The position numbers were made by a program, and so were the translations under genes. The notes beneath the pieces are model-generated. The model was not told where the DNA came from. It worked only from the letters and a program-made list of their open reading frames with translations, and made no database searches. Positions 23,030-36,800 of a stretch of DNA of 64,000 nt are shown here, piece after piece (the stretch's first letter is position 1; each line of letters starts with the position of its first letter). The stretch comes from Lycium barbarum (lineage: Eukaryota; Streptophyta; Magnoliopsida; Solanales; Solanaceae), in contig NC_083346.1 in assembly GCF_019175385.1 (NCBI RefSeq), positions 57,813,821 to 57,877,820 of the forward strand, written 5' to 3'.

Positions 23030-24427
23030 AGTTATGATTTTTTCATGTAAGTTACATTTATATATGATGATTCATTTTCCCCATATACAATTCATGATGC
23101 CTCTGCTCTGTTTGCCAAAGAACTATCCAATTGCCAAGGAAATGGTTGCTTATGTAAATTAAATCTCAAATACAGATGGAACACACTGCATGTGAATTGC
23201 CTAAGTGCGTATCCGCTAACATCCTAGCTTCGATTTTCTTTTTTATCATTAGAAGGATCCGATTCCCGAAGAGGGTGAAGGAGATATTTCCTGACTTACG
23301 GTGTTTCTTACTTCAGTACGCTCTTGAAGGTGTTGTGTGCTTTCCCTATCTCCTCTTGTGGAAGAACCTATGCTTATTCACGTATTAGATTTTAATATCC
23401 GAAAGTTTATTCACTCTGTAATTATTTTTCTGTTGGCATTTGACATTTAAATTGAACACAATTTTCATTCAATATTTTTTTGAGTATAGTTAACTATGAT
23501 GACTTATCTTTTCAATTTTCCATTATTAGGATTCTGCATGTTGACTTAGAAAACTGCACTTCCCTTTGTTTTATTGTCCGGTGCTTTTTGGTATATTTGA
23601 AAAAAAAATCTTGAGAATGACTATGATATATGTCATTCGTGAAATTGAGGGTTTTACATGCATATATATACCACTAGAAGTTAAACTTCGGATGTAATTT
23701 TAATCAATTTTTCAAGCTTTTACATGAACTTATGTATTTATACTCTTAATATTCACGATTTTAATGAGATTTATTAATGACGCGCGAAGCACCGGCATTT
23801 CCATAGTTTACCAATATAAGAAGGGCCAAAAATATTATTAACCCAAAAAAAGCTCTGCGCACTTTCTATCTCATAGAACTTCTCAATTTTGAAAATCACC
23901 AGAGACTTCACTTTGCATGAATTAAGAGTGTAATGTTATTGATCAAACAATTGTCATCCACGGCCTTACTCAAGAATCAAGATTTGAATTAGAACAAAAC
24001 GCTGGCTCAGATATTCACAAGAAGTTTTGGTTTAATTAATCTTTAAACCAAATTTAGTAATCCAAAATTTAAACAAAAGGTTAGAGAAATCTTATATTAG
24101 TAATTTGCTTTACATAGATCGGTCAGCAATCGCTCTTTACATAGATCGGTAAGCAATCACTCTATCCCAAGTAACATTATTATGATTGCACAACCATCAA
24201 TCTGGGAAAATGAGAGCTGCAATTGAGCATTGGGCACCCCATCAGGCCATGATAATGGTGTAATTTTTGCCAGTTGTCCCTTTTACCGCAGTTGTTTAAT
24301 AAATGACCATCTTCTCATTCTCGTGCAACTTATGAATCTTCATTCACTGTTTAAAATTCTCTTTTGAGCAAACTAAATGATTTATGAGAAAACACTAAAT
24401 AACAATAAATTATTGCAAATATTAGAT
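23030..24427. mobile_element. Unidentified ~1.4-kb insertion inside element D 5' LTR
   Basis: The 5' LTR diverges from the 3' LTR after GGGCACGGC and rejoins at CGGAGTCTTG; the sequence between is absent from the other LTR. It is AT-rich and contains a stretch with exon-like composition after a TTTTTATCATTAG acceptor-like string (about 23251-23390). GACGCGCGAAGCACCGG near 23778 resembles the GC hairpin near plant Helitron ends but is not at the insert end. No clear TIR, duplication or poly(A). Type unassigned. Confidence 0.7.
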
Positions 24428-24705
24428 CGGAGTCTTGTTCTGTCTATATGTTTAGTATGTTAGTAGAGGCTCGTAGATAAGCAGTGTGGGTTAGATGGTT
24501 CACAAGATGCTATTATGTGTATATATTATTTTGATGGCCGAGAGGCAAATGTATATAAAGCATTTATGTTTCCATATAAAATATGATTTTCCTACAATTA
24601 GTGTATAAAGTTGGTAAAAGAGCATTAAGTGAGTAGTAACTCGAGTGGTGCTCGGTGGCTAGCCCCGGGTACCCGTCGCGGCCCCTAGCTGGGTCGTGAC
24701 AGAAG

Positions 24706-24717
24706 TGGTATCAGAGC
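24706..24717 (+). other. Element D primer-binding site
   Basis: TGGTATCAGAGC, perfect match to the initiator Met-tRNA complement, four bases after the 5' LTR. Confidence 0.92.
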
Positions 24718-24888
24718 GGTTCAGTCTTAGGAAGTGTCTACGAGCCGTGTCTAGTAGAGTCTTGTTTATGGTGTGTTGCGCGCCACGCTAATAGACAAGA
24801 GGCTACAGGGCATTTAGGAAAATGACCATCCTTCTTCTTATGAAATCGTGCGATAGATCCATGCGTAAGATTTTATCCTCCCTAATAG

Positions 24889-27800
24889 GGAAAAGCTACA
24901 GCCGCCCAGAAGGGCAAAGCTACGACAAAAAGGCGGGTAGAACGAGAGCTTCCGATGAATGTAGGGGAAGGCGAATCACAAAACGAGGCCTTACCCGATG
25001 TAGAGGAGCAAGGAGGGGCTTCAGCCCCAATTCCTCCACTAGTTGCTTCGGGTTAACAAGTGACCGAAGCTATTCATTTATTGACGCAGTTGGTTGCCGC
25101 CCAGGCACAGCGGCAGAATGCGGGCCCGAGTGATCGTTCAGCTAGTACGAGAGCCCGTGATTTTATGACCTTAAATCCCCCGGAATTCTTTGGGTCGAAG
25201 CCGGATGAAGATTCGCAAAACTTCATTGATGAGATATTGAGGACCTTAAAGATTATTCATGCCTCTGAGACCGAATCCGTGGAGTTGGCTTCTTATAGAC
25301 TCCGCGATGTAGCAGTATTATGGTACAACAATTGGATGGCATCAAGGGGAGAAAATGTGCCTCCTCCGGTATGGCAAGAGTTCGTGAATGCCTTTATTCG
25401 TCACTATTTGCCACCCGAGGTCCGCCGAGCTAGAGTGGACAGGTTTTTGAATCTAAAGCAAGGAAGCATGAGTGCCCGAGAGTATAGTATGAAATTCAAT
25501 TCTTTGGCTAGATATGCTCCAACTATGGTGGCCGATATGGGAGACCGGGTCTATAGGTTTGTGAGTGGTTTGGGGCCACATCTATTTAGAGAATGTTTGA
25601 CGGCCTCTTTGCTAGACGGGATGGATATTTCCCAAATACAGGCCCATGCTCAGAATCTTGAGGAACGACAACAACCGCAAATAAGTGATCGTGATAATGA
25701 TCGAAAACAAGGTAAGAGGGCTAGATCTATGAGAGCGAGCAGTGAATATAGAGGGGGACCGAGACAGATGCATTCTAGGCACTCAGGTCAGTCAGCGACC
25801 AGTGCGCCACCCAGATTCTCAGATAGGAGGTTTGATCGTTCTTTTCAGTCAGGATAGGGCCAGAGTTCGAGGGCCTCAGATTCTCAGTTTAGGGGAGATT
25901 TTAGTCAGCGGAGACCTCCGGTACCGCGGTGTAGCCAGTGCGGTAGATTGCATTCCGGACAGTGTCGTCAGGGTTCGGATGCTTGTTATGCCTGCGGGCA
26001 AGTTGGCCATGTGATGAGGGATTGCCCTTCAGCGAGAGGTAGAGCTGGGACTCAGCCTACAGGATCAGCAGCTGGGTCTTCTTCAGTACGCCCGACAGCA
26101 CAGACTTCTCAGACTATAGCAGGTAGAGGCAGAGGCAGAGGGGGAGTATCTACTTCAGGAGCTGTTCAGCCCCGCGTATATGCTTTAGCTGGGCGACAAG
26201 ACCTTGAATCCTCCCCAGATGTTGTCACAGGTACATTGACTATATTTTCCCGTGACGTATATGCTTTGATCGATCTGGGTTTTACTTTCTCTTATGTTAC
26301 ATCGTATGTTGCTGATTGTATTGGGGTGAGACCTGAGCCAATTAAACTTTTCGAGGTATTCACTCCGGTTGGTGATCCCGTAATAGCGAGGCAAGTATAT
26401 AAGAATTGTGTAGTTGTTATATGTGATCGCCAGACAAAAGCCGATTTGATTGAGCTGGAAATGATAGATTTTGATGTAATTATGGGTATGGATTGGTTGG
26501 CCTCGTGTTACACCAATGTTGATTGCCGGATGAAAATGGTTCGATTTCAATTTCTGGGAGAGCCCGTACTTGAATGGAAGGGTAATACGGCATCTCCAAA
26601 GGGTAGATTTATTTCCTACCTTAAGGTAAGAAAGATGATAGCTAAAGTCTATATTTATCATCTAGTTCGGGTTCATGACACCGAGGCAAAGCCGCCAACT
26701 CTCCAATCTGTTCCAGTAGTGAATGAATTCCCAGATGTATTTCCAGATGAACTTCCAGGTCTTCCTCCTGAAAGGGAAATTGATTTCACTATTGATGTAT
26801 TGTCGGACACTGAGCCCATTTCTATTCCTCCTTATCGAATGGCTCCGGCAGAATTGAAAGAGCTAAAGACATAGTTGAAGGATTTGCTTAAAAAGGGGTT
26901 CATAAGGCCCAGTTCATCGCCGTGGGGAGCACCGATCTTATTTGTGAGAAAGAAGGACGGATCTCTACGGATGTGCATCGATTATAGACGGCTAAATAAG
27001 GTAACAATAAAGAATAGATATCCCCTCCCCAGAATTGATGATTTGTTTGATCAACTGCAGGGTGCCAAGTGGTTCTCCAAGATAGATTTGAGATCTGGTT
27101 ATCATCAAGTAAGAATTAGAGAAGAAGATATTCCCAAAACAGCCTTCAGAATGAGGTATGGCCACTATGAGTTCTGCGTTATGTCGTTTGGGTTGACGAA
27201 TGCCCCGACAGTGTTCATGAATTTAATGAATAATGTATTTAGGCCATTTTTGGATCTCTTCGTGATAGTATTTATTGATGATATTCTAGTGTATTCTCGC
27301 ACAGAATCAGAACATGCAGATCATCTAAGGATTGTTCTTGGCATTCTTCGAGCTCGAGAATTATATGCGAAATTTTCAAAGTGCGAGTTTTGGCTAAACT
27401 CTGTGACATTTCTGGGCCATGTTATTTCAAATGATGGCATTCGAGTCGACACTCAGAAAATTGAAGTCGTGAAGACTTGGCCAAGGCCTACGACGCCCAC
27501 AGAAGTTCATAGTTTTCTGGGTTTGGCAGGCTATTATAGAAGATTTGTAGAGTGTTTCTCATCCATTTCAGCCCCATTAACGAAGCTAACCCAGAAGTCG
27601 GAAAACTTCCAGTGGAGCGACGCTTGTGAGCGTAGTTTTCAAGAATTGAAAGATATATTAACTTCAGCTCCAGTGTTAACACTTCCAGAAGGGCTAGATG
27701 GCTATGTTGTATATTGTGATGATTCCGGTATGGGACTAGGTTGTGTATTAATGCAGCATGGCAGAGTTATTGCATACGCTTAGAGACAGTTGCGGAAACA

Positions 27801-29652
27801 TGAACAGAATTATCCAACTCATGATCTCGAATTGGTCGCGGTTATTCATGCCTTAAAAATATGGAGGCATTATTTGTATGGTGTGCGTGTTGATATCTAC
27901 ACAAATCACAAAAGTCTCCAACATATTTTCAAACAGAAAGAGTTGAACCTGCGGCAAAGGCGGTGGTTAGAATTGTTGAAAGACTATGATGTGAACATTT
28001 TGTACCACCCCGGCAAAGCAAACGTAGTAGCCGATGCACTTAGCCGCCGATCAATGGGCAGTCTATGTGAAGTTTCTCCGGAAAAGAAAGAGATGGATCG
28101 TGAGCTCCGCCAACTAGCTAATCTGGGAGTACGTGTGATGGATTCGGGTGATGCAGGGATCAGCATTAATGACCCCACAGTGTCATCTTTGAATATAGAA
28201 GTGACGGAACGGCAATATGAGGATTCTCAGTTAATCCATTACCGAGACCTATCTCGTGAAAAGGAGAAGTCCCCATTTGAAGTTTCCATAGATGGGATCC
28301 TTAGATATCGAGGCAGGCTATGTGTACCGGACGTGGCAAATTTGTGCCAACGGATTTTAGAGGAAGCACACTATTCTCGGTATTCTATTCATCCTGGTGC
28401 GACCAAAATGTATCATGACCTCAAATTGATATATTGGTGGGATGGCATGAAGAGGGACATAGCAGATTTTGTAGCACAATGTCCAAATTTCCAACAAGTG
28501 AAGGTCGAACATCAAAAGCCAGGGGGCTTGTTGCAAACAATGGAAATTCCTACGAGGAAATGGGAAATAATTAATATGGATTTTATCGTGGGATTACCCC
28601 GTTCACGAGGGAAGTATGATTCTATATGGGTGATCGTGGACAGACTCACGAAATCCGCTCATTTTCTCCCAGTTAGAACCACGTATTCAGCGGAAGATTA
28701 TGCCAGGTTGTATCTCAAGGAAATTATGCGACTTCATGGTATTCCATTGTCTATTATTACTGATATAGGAGCACAGTTTACGGCCAAGTTTTGGAAGTCC
28801 TTTCCAGAAGGTCTAGGTACTCAAGTTAAGCTCAGCACGGCGTTTCATCCACAGACCGACGGACAAGCCGAGCGTACTATTCAGACCTTGGAGGATATGC
28901 TATGAGCATGTGTGCTGGATTTTGGTGGTAGTTGGGATGAGCATTTGCCCCTTATTGAATTTGCTTACAACAATAGCTACCATTCCGGTATTCAAATGGC
29001 TCCATATGAAGCTTTATATGGAAGGAAGTGTAGATCTCCAATAGGATGGTTTGAAATAGGAGAGGCACAATTAATAGGCCCCGACTTGATTTAACAAGCG
29101 GTCGAAAAAGGTAAAATCATCCGAGATCGGTTGTTGACAGCCCAAAGTCGTCAAAAGTCTTATGCAGACAATCGCCGACGAGACTTGGAATTTCAGGCCA
29201 ATGATTGGGTATTCTTGAAAGTATCGCCAATGAAAGGGGTAATGAGATTTGGTAGAAAGGGGAAGTTGAGCCCAAGATATATTGGACCATATAGAATTAT
29301 CCGTAAAGTGGGCCGTGTAGCCTATGAATTAGACTTGCCTTCGGAACTTGAATCAGTGCACCCAATTTTTCATGTATCGATGCTCCGCAAGTGTATCGGA
29401 GATCCCTCAAAGATTGTCCCGATAGAGGATTTGCAAGTGACAGAGAAGCTAACATACGAAGAAGTGCCTGTTGCCATTCTAGATAGGCAAGCGTGAAGGC
29501 TTCGGAATAAAGAGGTAGCATCAGTCAAAGTTTTATGGCGGAACCACAATCGGGAAGAAATGACTTGGGAGGCGGAAGAGAAGATGAAATCCAAGTATCC
29601 ACATCTATTCCCATCTCCAGAAAAGGTTCATGGTGAAACGTCGACAAGATGA
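24889..29652 (+). pseudogene. Element D gag-pol polyprotein, one frame, seven stops
   Basis: A single plus-strand frame runs about 4.76 kb without an indel. In order: gag N-terminus (the initiator ATG is not preserved; KATAAQKGK is recognisable at 24892), gag core (25060-25857, PEFFGSKPDEDSQNF), CCHC knuckle ([14 protein letters not shown], near 25982), protease-like segment ([12 protein letters not shown], with DLG in place of DSG), RT ([10 protein letters not shown]), RNase H, HHCC zinc segment, integrase ([12 protein letters not shown]), and a C-terminal chromodomain-like tail (VLWRNHNREEMTWEAEE). Stops are at 25054, 25855, 26872, 27781, 28903, 29092 and 29494. At least five look like CAA/CAG/CGA to TAA/TAG/TGA changes. 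The polyprotein cannot be made, although domain sequences are otherwise well preserved. Confidence 0.93.
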
Positions 29653-29818
29653 GGTATGTATGCTTTACTTTTACTCTTTTGGTCGCGTGTGGCCATAGAT
29701 ATGTTGATATTGTGATGTAGCCCTGTGAGGCGATGATATTATGGGTTGTTGTGATAGGTTGGTAGTGCCAAATTACAGGGGAAACTCTGGCAAAAGTTTT
29801 CTAGAATCCCGAGTGTTT

Positions 29819-29854
29819 AACATTCGGGGACGAATGTTCCAAAGGGGGGAAGAA
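29819..29854 (+). promoter_or_regulatory. Element D hairpin and polypurine tract
   Basis: AACATTCG-GGGA-CGAATGTT (29819-29838) is a perfect 8-bp stem with a 4-nt loop, followed by CCAAAGGGGGGAAGAA next to the 3' LTR. The purine run is the expected plus-strand primer. Confidence 0.88.
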
Positions 29855-32179
29855 TGTTACACTTTGGAAATTTCCCCCGCTAGCGTACAGTGATTAGGCC
29901 AATGAAGGGTATGACGTATATGGTGTTTTGACGAGGGACAACGTACTTTAGACTGGTATTGAGGTGTTAAACAATCGTTAAGAAGGTTCCATAAGGGTCG
30001 GAGATGAAGCGAAGTGATGGAAATGAGATTCAGTAAACTGGTGGATTATACGGTCGATTATACGGACCGTATAATGCTTTTACGGTTGTGTAATGAATCG
30101 TAGAAGAGTCATAGAGTGAGGTTGTTGAAAGGTGGGTTTTACGGTCTATTATACGGACCGTATAAAATTATATGGCCCGTATAATGCACCGTCAAATTGA
30201 CACAGAAAAGGGTAATCAATGGAGCAGTTTTACAGTCGATTATACGGACCGTATAATGGACCGTATAATGATGTCGGGACAGATTTCAACTTTATAAAAT
30301 AATGATCCAAGTCCATTTTATTTATTTCCCCTTCTCTCTCCACGACCCAATCTTTCTCTAGAACATTCCAAAACTCTTCCAATACAAGAATACAAGTGAA
30401 AATCAAGATCAATAACACCCAAATCCATGAAATCAAGAGTGTGAAACTCATCAAAGTTCATCTATACCAAGAAATTGCAAAGGAAGTGAAATAGGGTTTT
30501 TAGTATAAAAGAGTATTGCTACTCAAGACTTGTTCCACCATCATCTAAGGTATGTTTTATGACTTTATCATGTTATTTAAGGTATTAGGAAACTAAGAAG
30601 CTTGAATTGTAGAGAGACATGGGAAATGGGTCTTGAATGGGTGAATAGTGTCACCATTGAATGATAGTGGAATGGAATCATGAAAGTGACGTGTTGTGAT
30701 TGTGAATACGTTATAAATGATGTTTATATCATGAAACAAGTATTAAATGCGCGAAAACACAATAATGAGTTTTAAGGACAAATGTGGGGAAATTAGAGAA
30801 AAATGGTGGAATGTGGTGAATATATAAATGATGGTTGTTGATTGTAATATTGTGGATGTTGTTGAGAACGTTGGGAGTTGATATGGACTATGGGAAAAGT
30901 AGCATAAGCAAAGGAAGTGCTGCCCAACTTTCTCTAGAAATAGTGACGTATTCCTTAAGTCGACTAACTAACGTTAATACGGATTCTTTCGTGAAGGTAG
31001 CGACGTGACAATAAAGAGAGCAAGCGAACGATAGCTCAGCTAAATGACAAAGGTATGTGAGGCTAGTCCTTTCCTTCTAATGGCATGAATCCTATAGCCT
31101 AAGTTCCTTTCCTCTCCAGGAGTTCCTATATTCCGGAAATCTAAAAGTCTATATCCATAAACGTCTATGTAAGATAAGAGATATGATATGATGATGCCAT
31201 ATTGATAATGATGTTATTTATTGCTTACACTCACCTTATGTATTAATTCCTTCAAGGTGAGGCAGAATGTCAATCATTGCTCCATAATGAAATCGGGGGA
31301 TCACGACCTTACGTCACCCCGACAGAGTATAGTTGATCTTGAGCTTTATGCATGTACTATAATGATATGGGCATGTTATTATAATATTACACCGCGCCTA
31401 GTTGGCCGGGCAGTCACCGCTAAGGCGGGCAGCTATACGGATACACCATGACCATTTAGCATGGGCAGACACCACTAGTGGGCGGCATGAGATGGTACCC
31501 CGGACGCGGGAGGCCTGGACGCGGGCTATTGTTATTGATTATCACACCGTTCCGATATGGACGGGCAGTTTACATATTATGCATATATGATATGATGATG
31601 AGTATGAGTAAGATAGCATGCATTACTTCTCTTATGATTGTCACTCAGATCCAGATGTTTCATATTGATGTCCTCATTATATTATTGTTGTCTTTCTTCA
31701 TTGTTCATGCCTCTCATACTCAGTACAATATTCGTACTGACGTCCGTTTTCTTTGGACGCTGTGTTCATGCCCACAGGTAGACAGGGAGGTGAGCTTGAT
31801 CCAGATTCTTAGTAGCTGTCAGCTGATTGAGAGCACTCCATTGTTCGGAGGTGCTTGTGATTCTCCTTTTGGTATACATGCATATTTTGGGCACGGCGGA
31901 GTCTTGTTCCGTCTATATGCTTGGTATGTTAGTAGAGGCTCGTAGATACGCTGTGTGGGTTAGATGGTTCACAAGATGCTATTATGTGTATATATTATTT
32001 TGATGGTCGAGAGGCAAATGTATATAAAGCATTTATGTTTCCATATAAAATATGATTTTCCTACAATTAGTGTGTAAAGTTGGTTAAAGAGAATTAAGTG
32101 AGTAAGATGAGTAGTAGCTCGAGTGGTGCCCGGTGGCTAGCCCCGGGTACCCGTCGCGGCCCCTAGCTGGTTCGTGACA
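29855..32179 (+). repeat. Element D 3' LTR
   Basis: TGTTACACTTTGG to GGTTCGTGACA, 2325 bp, followed by the GCTAG duplication. Palindrome array 30040-30270; CAGTAC-N7-GTACTG at 31721-31739. Confidence 0.94.
30040..30270. repeat. TATACGGACCGTATA palindrome array in element D 3' LTR
   Basis: Counterpart of 21165-21420 with a changed unit number, upstream of a TTTATAAAAT box near 30290. Confidence 0.87.
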
Positions 32180-32184
32180 GCTAG

Positions 32185-33807
32185 ATGCATCGGGTCAGGA
32201 TATGTGAGATGTTATACAGTTGTTGACTAGATTGGTAACCGCTCAGGCTCTGCGTCAGGGAGTTAGTGTTGATCAGGCAGACCGAGCTAGTAGTGCGAGG
32301 GTTAAGAATTTTATTGGTCTAGATCCCACAGAATTCTCCGTGTTGAGACAGAATATGGACCCTCAGGACTTTATTGATAGCATGCAGAGGACACTAAGGA
32401 TCATGCATGCTAATGAGGTTGAGTCAGTGGAGTTGGCTTCTTATAGACTCCGTGATGTTGCAGCGCAATAGCATCAGACATGGGAGCTATCTAGGGGAGA
32501 GGATGCCCCTCCGGCCGTTTGGCAAGAGTTTTCAGATGTCTTTATTCGTCATTAGTTACCGCCAGAGGTTCGGCGGGCCGAGCAGACATGTTTTTGCATA
32601 TTCAGCAGGGCAGTATGAGTGTTCAGGAGTACAGTGTATACTTTGATTCATTGGCTATATATGCCCCAGCTATGGTGGCTGAGATAGAGGATCGAGTTCA
32701 TCGTTTCTTGGCTAGTCTAGGGCCATATTTTATTGACGAGTATACGACAGCTGCGTTATAGCCAGGTATGGATATTTCCCGTATACAGGCATATGCACAG
32801 AATCTGGAGGATCATAAGCGTCAGCGGAGGACAGAGCGTGAGCGTGACCGGGGTTATGGTAAGAGGGCTAGATTTTTAGATATTGCTGGTAAGTTTAGAG
32901 GAGGACAGAGACAACAATATTTTCGGTATCCATTCCATTCAGCAGTGACTGTACCTCCGCAGTTTTCAGGCAAGAGGATTGATCGGTCTTCTTATTCCGG
33001 AGCGGGTCGGAGTTCCAGAGCTTTGAGTTCTCAATATAGGCCGGAGTCAGGATAGGTGAGACCACCTCTGCCACTGTATACCCAGTGTGGTATATTACAC
33101 GCTGGACAGTGTCGGCTGGGAACAGATGCTTGTTATGCTTATAGCCAGCCAGGTTATAGGATGATGGAATGTCCGACGAGGGGTGGTGTAGGTATTGTCT
33201 AGCCTACAAGGTCCGTAACTAGCTCTTCTTCATTTGTATGCCCCCTTCAGGGCAAGGTTCTCAGACACCAACACGGCGCGGTAGAGGAAGGAGTGGAGCA
33301 TCTAGTTCGAGCGGTCCTCAGAACCGCATCTATGCATTAGCTGTTAGACTGGATCGTGAGTCGTCTCCTGATGTTGTTATAGGTATATTATCAGCTTCCT
33401 CCTATGATGTATATGCACTGATTGACCTAGGTTACCTTATCATATGTTACTCTATTTGTTGCTGGAAAGTTTCGGAAAAAAACCTAAATCGATTAAACCT
33501 TTTAAGGTGTCTACGCCAGTTGGTGACCCAGTCATAGCTGGGCAAGTATATCAAGGTTGTGTAGTCATAGTTTGCAATCGCCACACCATAGCAGATTTGA
33601 TTGAGTTATGCTAATGTTGATTGTAGAACGAAAATGGTTCGGTTCCAATTTCCAGACGATCCAGTTTTAGAGTGGAAGGGTAATGCTACTTCACCGAGGG
33701 GTAGGTTTATTTCCTACCTTAAGGAAATTAAGATGATCAGAAAAGGGTATATTTACCATTTGGTTCGGGTTCAGAATATGCAAGCAGAGTCACCGACCCT
33801 TCCATCT
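32185..33807 (+). pseudogene. Element C gag remainder and protease start (decayed)
   Basis: Resumes the gag of element C after element D. Recognisable parts: gag core (ARVKNFIGLDPTEF, VESVELASYRLRDVAA), Arg-rich linker, a damaged zinc knuckle (CYAYSQPGYRMMEC, which has lost the second Cys and the His), and a protease-like segment ([10 protein letters not shown]). Several stops (for example 32469 and near 32554) and frame changes split it. It ends at solo LTR E, just before the RT. Confidence 0.85.
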
Positions 33808-36800
33808 TGTCGCGACCCAGCCCCGTGGGCCGCGACTGGCGCCCTATTTGGACACCCCAAACAGACTTAGATACCGAATCGTCATGTTATAGCTTATCTA
33901 AAATCTAATATTCATTATTTTAAACAGACTGAAAACAATTATTACCTTAAGCGGTCGTGAGTACAAAATATCATAGCGGAACCAAAAGAGGCGGCGGAAT
34001 ACACATCGCCGAATATATGCACATATACAAACATACAGGCCATTTTGGCCGCATCCAAATCTGATAGATTGGCGGAATATACATCGCTAGATACATACAC
34101 GTATACAGACAAATGGGCCGTTTTGGCCATAATAGCAAACGGGACCGCATTAAGACGCAGATCATAAACAAACGAACACACACATGACCCATGACCCATG
34201 ACCCACGTATATGACTACAGGCCTCTACACATCATAACGAAAGCATAGGACGGGACAGGGCCCCGCCGTACCCCAAATAGTCAAATATACAGAAACAGAT
34301 ACATCACAAAAGATATATACCAACATATAGGCTCCGGATCAAAAGGAGCACTCTGTAATAGTAGAATGTGTGGCCTACACTAGCGGATCACGAACCTCTG
34401 TACCTGCGGGCATGAAACGCAACCCCCGAAGAAAGGGGGTCAGTACGAAAGATGTACTGAGTATGTAAAGCATAAAGTATAGAAATCCAAACCACAATTG
34501 AAGTGAAAGGTACAGAGAAAGAATACCGGATCAATATATCAAAACCTGTGCTGAAGACATATGTGCATAATGCAAACAGAAATCATGCATAAGGCTCAGG
34601 AACGTGGTCGTCACTCCGACGCTGGCGCCACAACACATCATACTCCAGAAAGTTTCAAATCTCCGTACAATCTCCGAACACATCATATCATTATACATAT
34701 CATAACATCAAACATAACATATGCCATATCACATCATAACGCCGTATGCAAACGGAACCCGGCCCTATGGCGAGGTCTCGGGAACCGTAACACATCATAC
34801 TGCCGAATATGTCATAGTACGCACGATCACAAAACCGGCCCGGGATCCGGCGAACGATATCATAGTAATATGCACGAGCGGAGTAGTGAGAGACTAAATG
34901 CAAGTTACATATAAAACATTTGTGAAGACTTGATATAATCATGTGACAACAAGTTAGGCAAACTAGTTTGAACAACTGAACAATATGAGGTCTGTCTCAC
35001 AAAAGTACTTTTGAAATCGTATTTGTAGTTCAAAGTATATATTAGAATGTAATGGAGCAACTAAAACATTATTCTTTGGTAGCTAAAATCATAAGCAAAA
35101 GTTCTTTTTTTTTTTTGATATCATACAAAAATGAGTCAAATAGGACAGACGAAGGAGGTCTCGGGGCCAGTGGACCCACCTCGGTTCAAGTCGAGGTGGC
35201 GTACGTAATTTACAAATATTAGACTCTATAGAGTCATCCATGAAAGTTTCAAAGCGATTCGGTTACGTTTGTAAAAGTTACAGATGTTTGAACATTTCTT
35301 TCCAACAAAATACAAATGTTCTAATTCAATTTCACTGAATGAAATAGTACTAAAAGTAAACTCAGATTTCCATGAACAGAATATTCCTCGAGGCTCAAAT
35401 CCAAACCTAGTACACCTAGGACATGCCAAAAGAAGGAAAGGTAGTGCTTTACATACCTTATTCGTGTTTTACGCTCGTCCGAACTCAACTCCCGTTTCCT
35501 CCAAAATCTACAATTGGTCATAATTACCAAATGTAAATTTCAAGCTTTTAGGAATTCAATCTTAATTCCATATTTGTCTACAGAAATTTCGGCAGCATTT
35601 CCCCTATAAATTCAACATCCCCGAGAATTATCTCGGCCATAATATCAACAACAACACCCACAACAATACCAACAACATCAACAATGACTACAAAACACAT
35701 TCTAACACGACTAGTCTTCCTTTCCACATAGTGCAACAACTTCTATTCCAACTTCACACTTTCAAATTAATATCAACATTTACATATTCTTCTACTAATT
35801 TAAGATCATTCAAATACATTTCGGAAGCATTTCACATTATCCTACAAATTATACAAAAGTTTCACTAAAACCATAATTCACCCAAGATCTTCAATCTTCA
35901 ACATAGACATTCACAACATATTTTCATCTTCTAGTTTCATGATTTACATTAGCATTCACATACTAATCACACTATCTCCCGTTAAGACAAAAGACCACAT
36001 ACAAGTCACATTAGCTTTTACAACACTTTCCAAAACAAGATTACAACTTCATTAAAATCATCATATTCTCATTTGCATCTTAGAATGCATATCAACAACA
36101 ACTAAATTATTGCATAGAACTTAGTTCACATGTCACACTACACATACATATATATTCGGCCACTCCCCATATTTCCAACATCAATCACAATTATTAAACT
36201 CTCATTTCCAATATGAATTCCACAACAACCACTACTAGACTACCACATAGAATTAACTCATCTTTGTCTACACCACAACATACACACACGGCCACCTACA
36301 TATATTCATCATGCAAACTTCCATATTTTCATGAACTTTAACCCTTTCTACATTCAACAACATAAACAAAACCTTCATGACATATAAAAAGGGATTAAAT
36401 TTTACCTTTTCTCCTTAGCTTCTTCACTTGACAAATATGCTAAACCGACGAAACAAGCGACTTATCCTCCGAAATAACTACACAACGTCGTAGAGGACCC
36501 TTGAATTAGTGGAAATACCACAAGAAAATAATTTTTGGAACAAGATTTCAAGTAGTTAAATTATTGGGGTCTTGGCCGAATGGCCTCTTTTTCTTTGCTC
36601 TTCTTCTTTTGTTTTCTCCTTCTCAATTGTTTCTTGAAGCTTCAAAATGATAAGGACCCCTTTTAATATAATTGTCACATGGAATTTTTGGTGACATGGG
36701 CTTGGGCCATGTCATGGCCGGCCACCCTCTCTCCTTGGGCTTCATTTTTCTCTTATTATTTTTTTAATTTTTCTAGCCCAATTAACTATGGATCTCATTT

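Larger units (their letters stand above)
20981..24701 (+). repeat. Element D 5' LTR with internal insertion
   Basis: TGTTACATCTTGG to GGGTCGTGACA. It matches 29855-32179 except for about 1.4 kb of unrelated DNA at roughly 23030-24427. It holds TATACGGACCGTATA-type palindromes (21165-21420), TATAAA at 21426, donor-like AAG/GTATGT at 21683 and 22185, and the branch/acceptor block ending at 22909. Confidence 0.93.
20981..32179 (+). mobile_element. Element D: gypsy chromovirus inserted in element C gag
   Basis: Plus-strand element flanked by GCTAG at 20976-20980 and 32180-32184. LTRs are 20981-24701 (enlarged by a ~1.4-kb insert) and 29855-32179 (2325 bp). The internal part has a primer-binding site, a single-frame gag-pol with seven stops, a conserved hairpin and a polypurine tract. 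The LTRs differ at only a few positions per hundred bases, so D is younger than C, consistent with the nesting. Confidence 0.95.

Noticed and set aside
22534..23050. Open frames repeated almost identically at 31402-31945, as a duplicated gene
   Set aside because: They are the same part of the two LTRs of element D; the repetition is explained by the LTR pair.
34561..35530. Several 70-117-codon open frames
   Set aside because: All lie in solo LTR E, overlap on both strands and have no recognisable domain.
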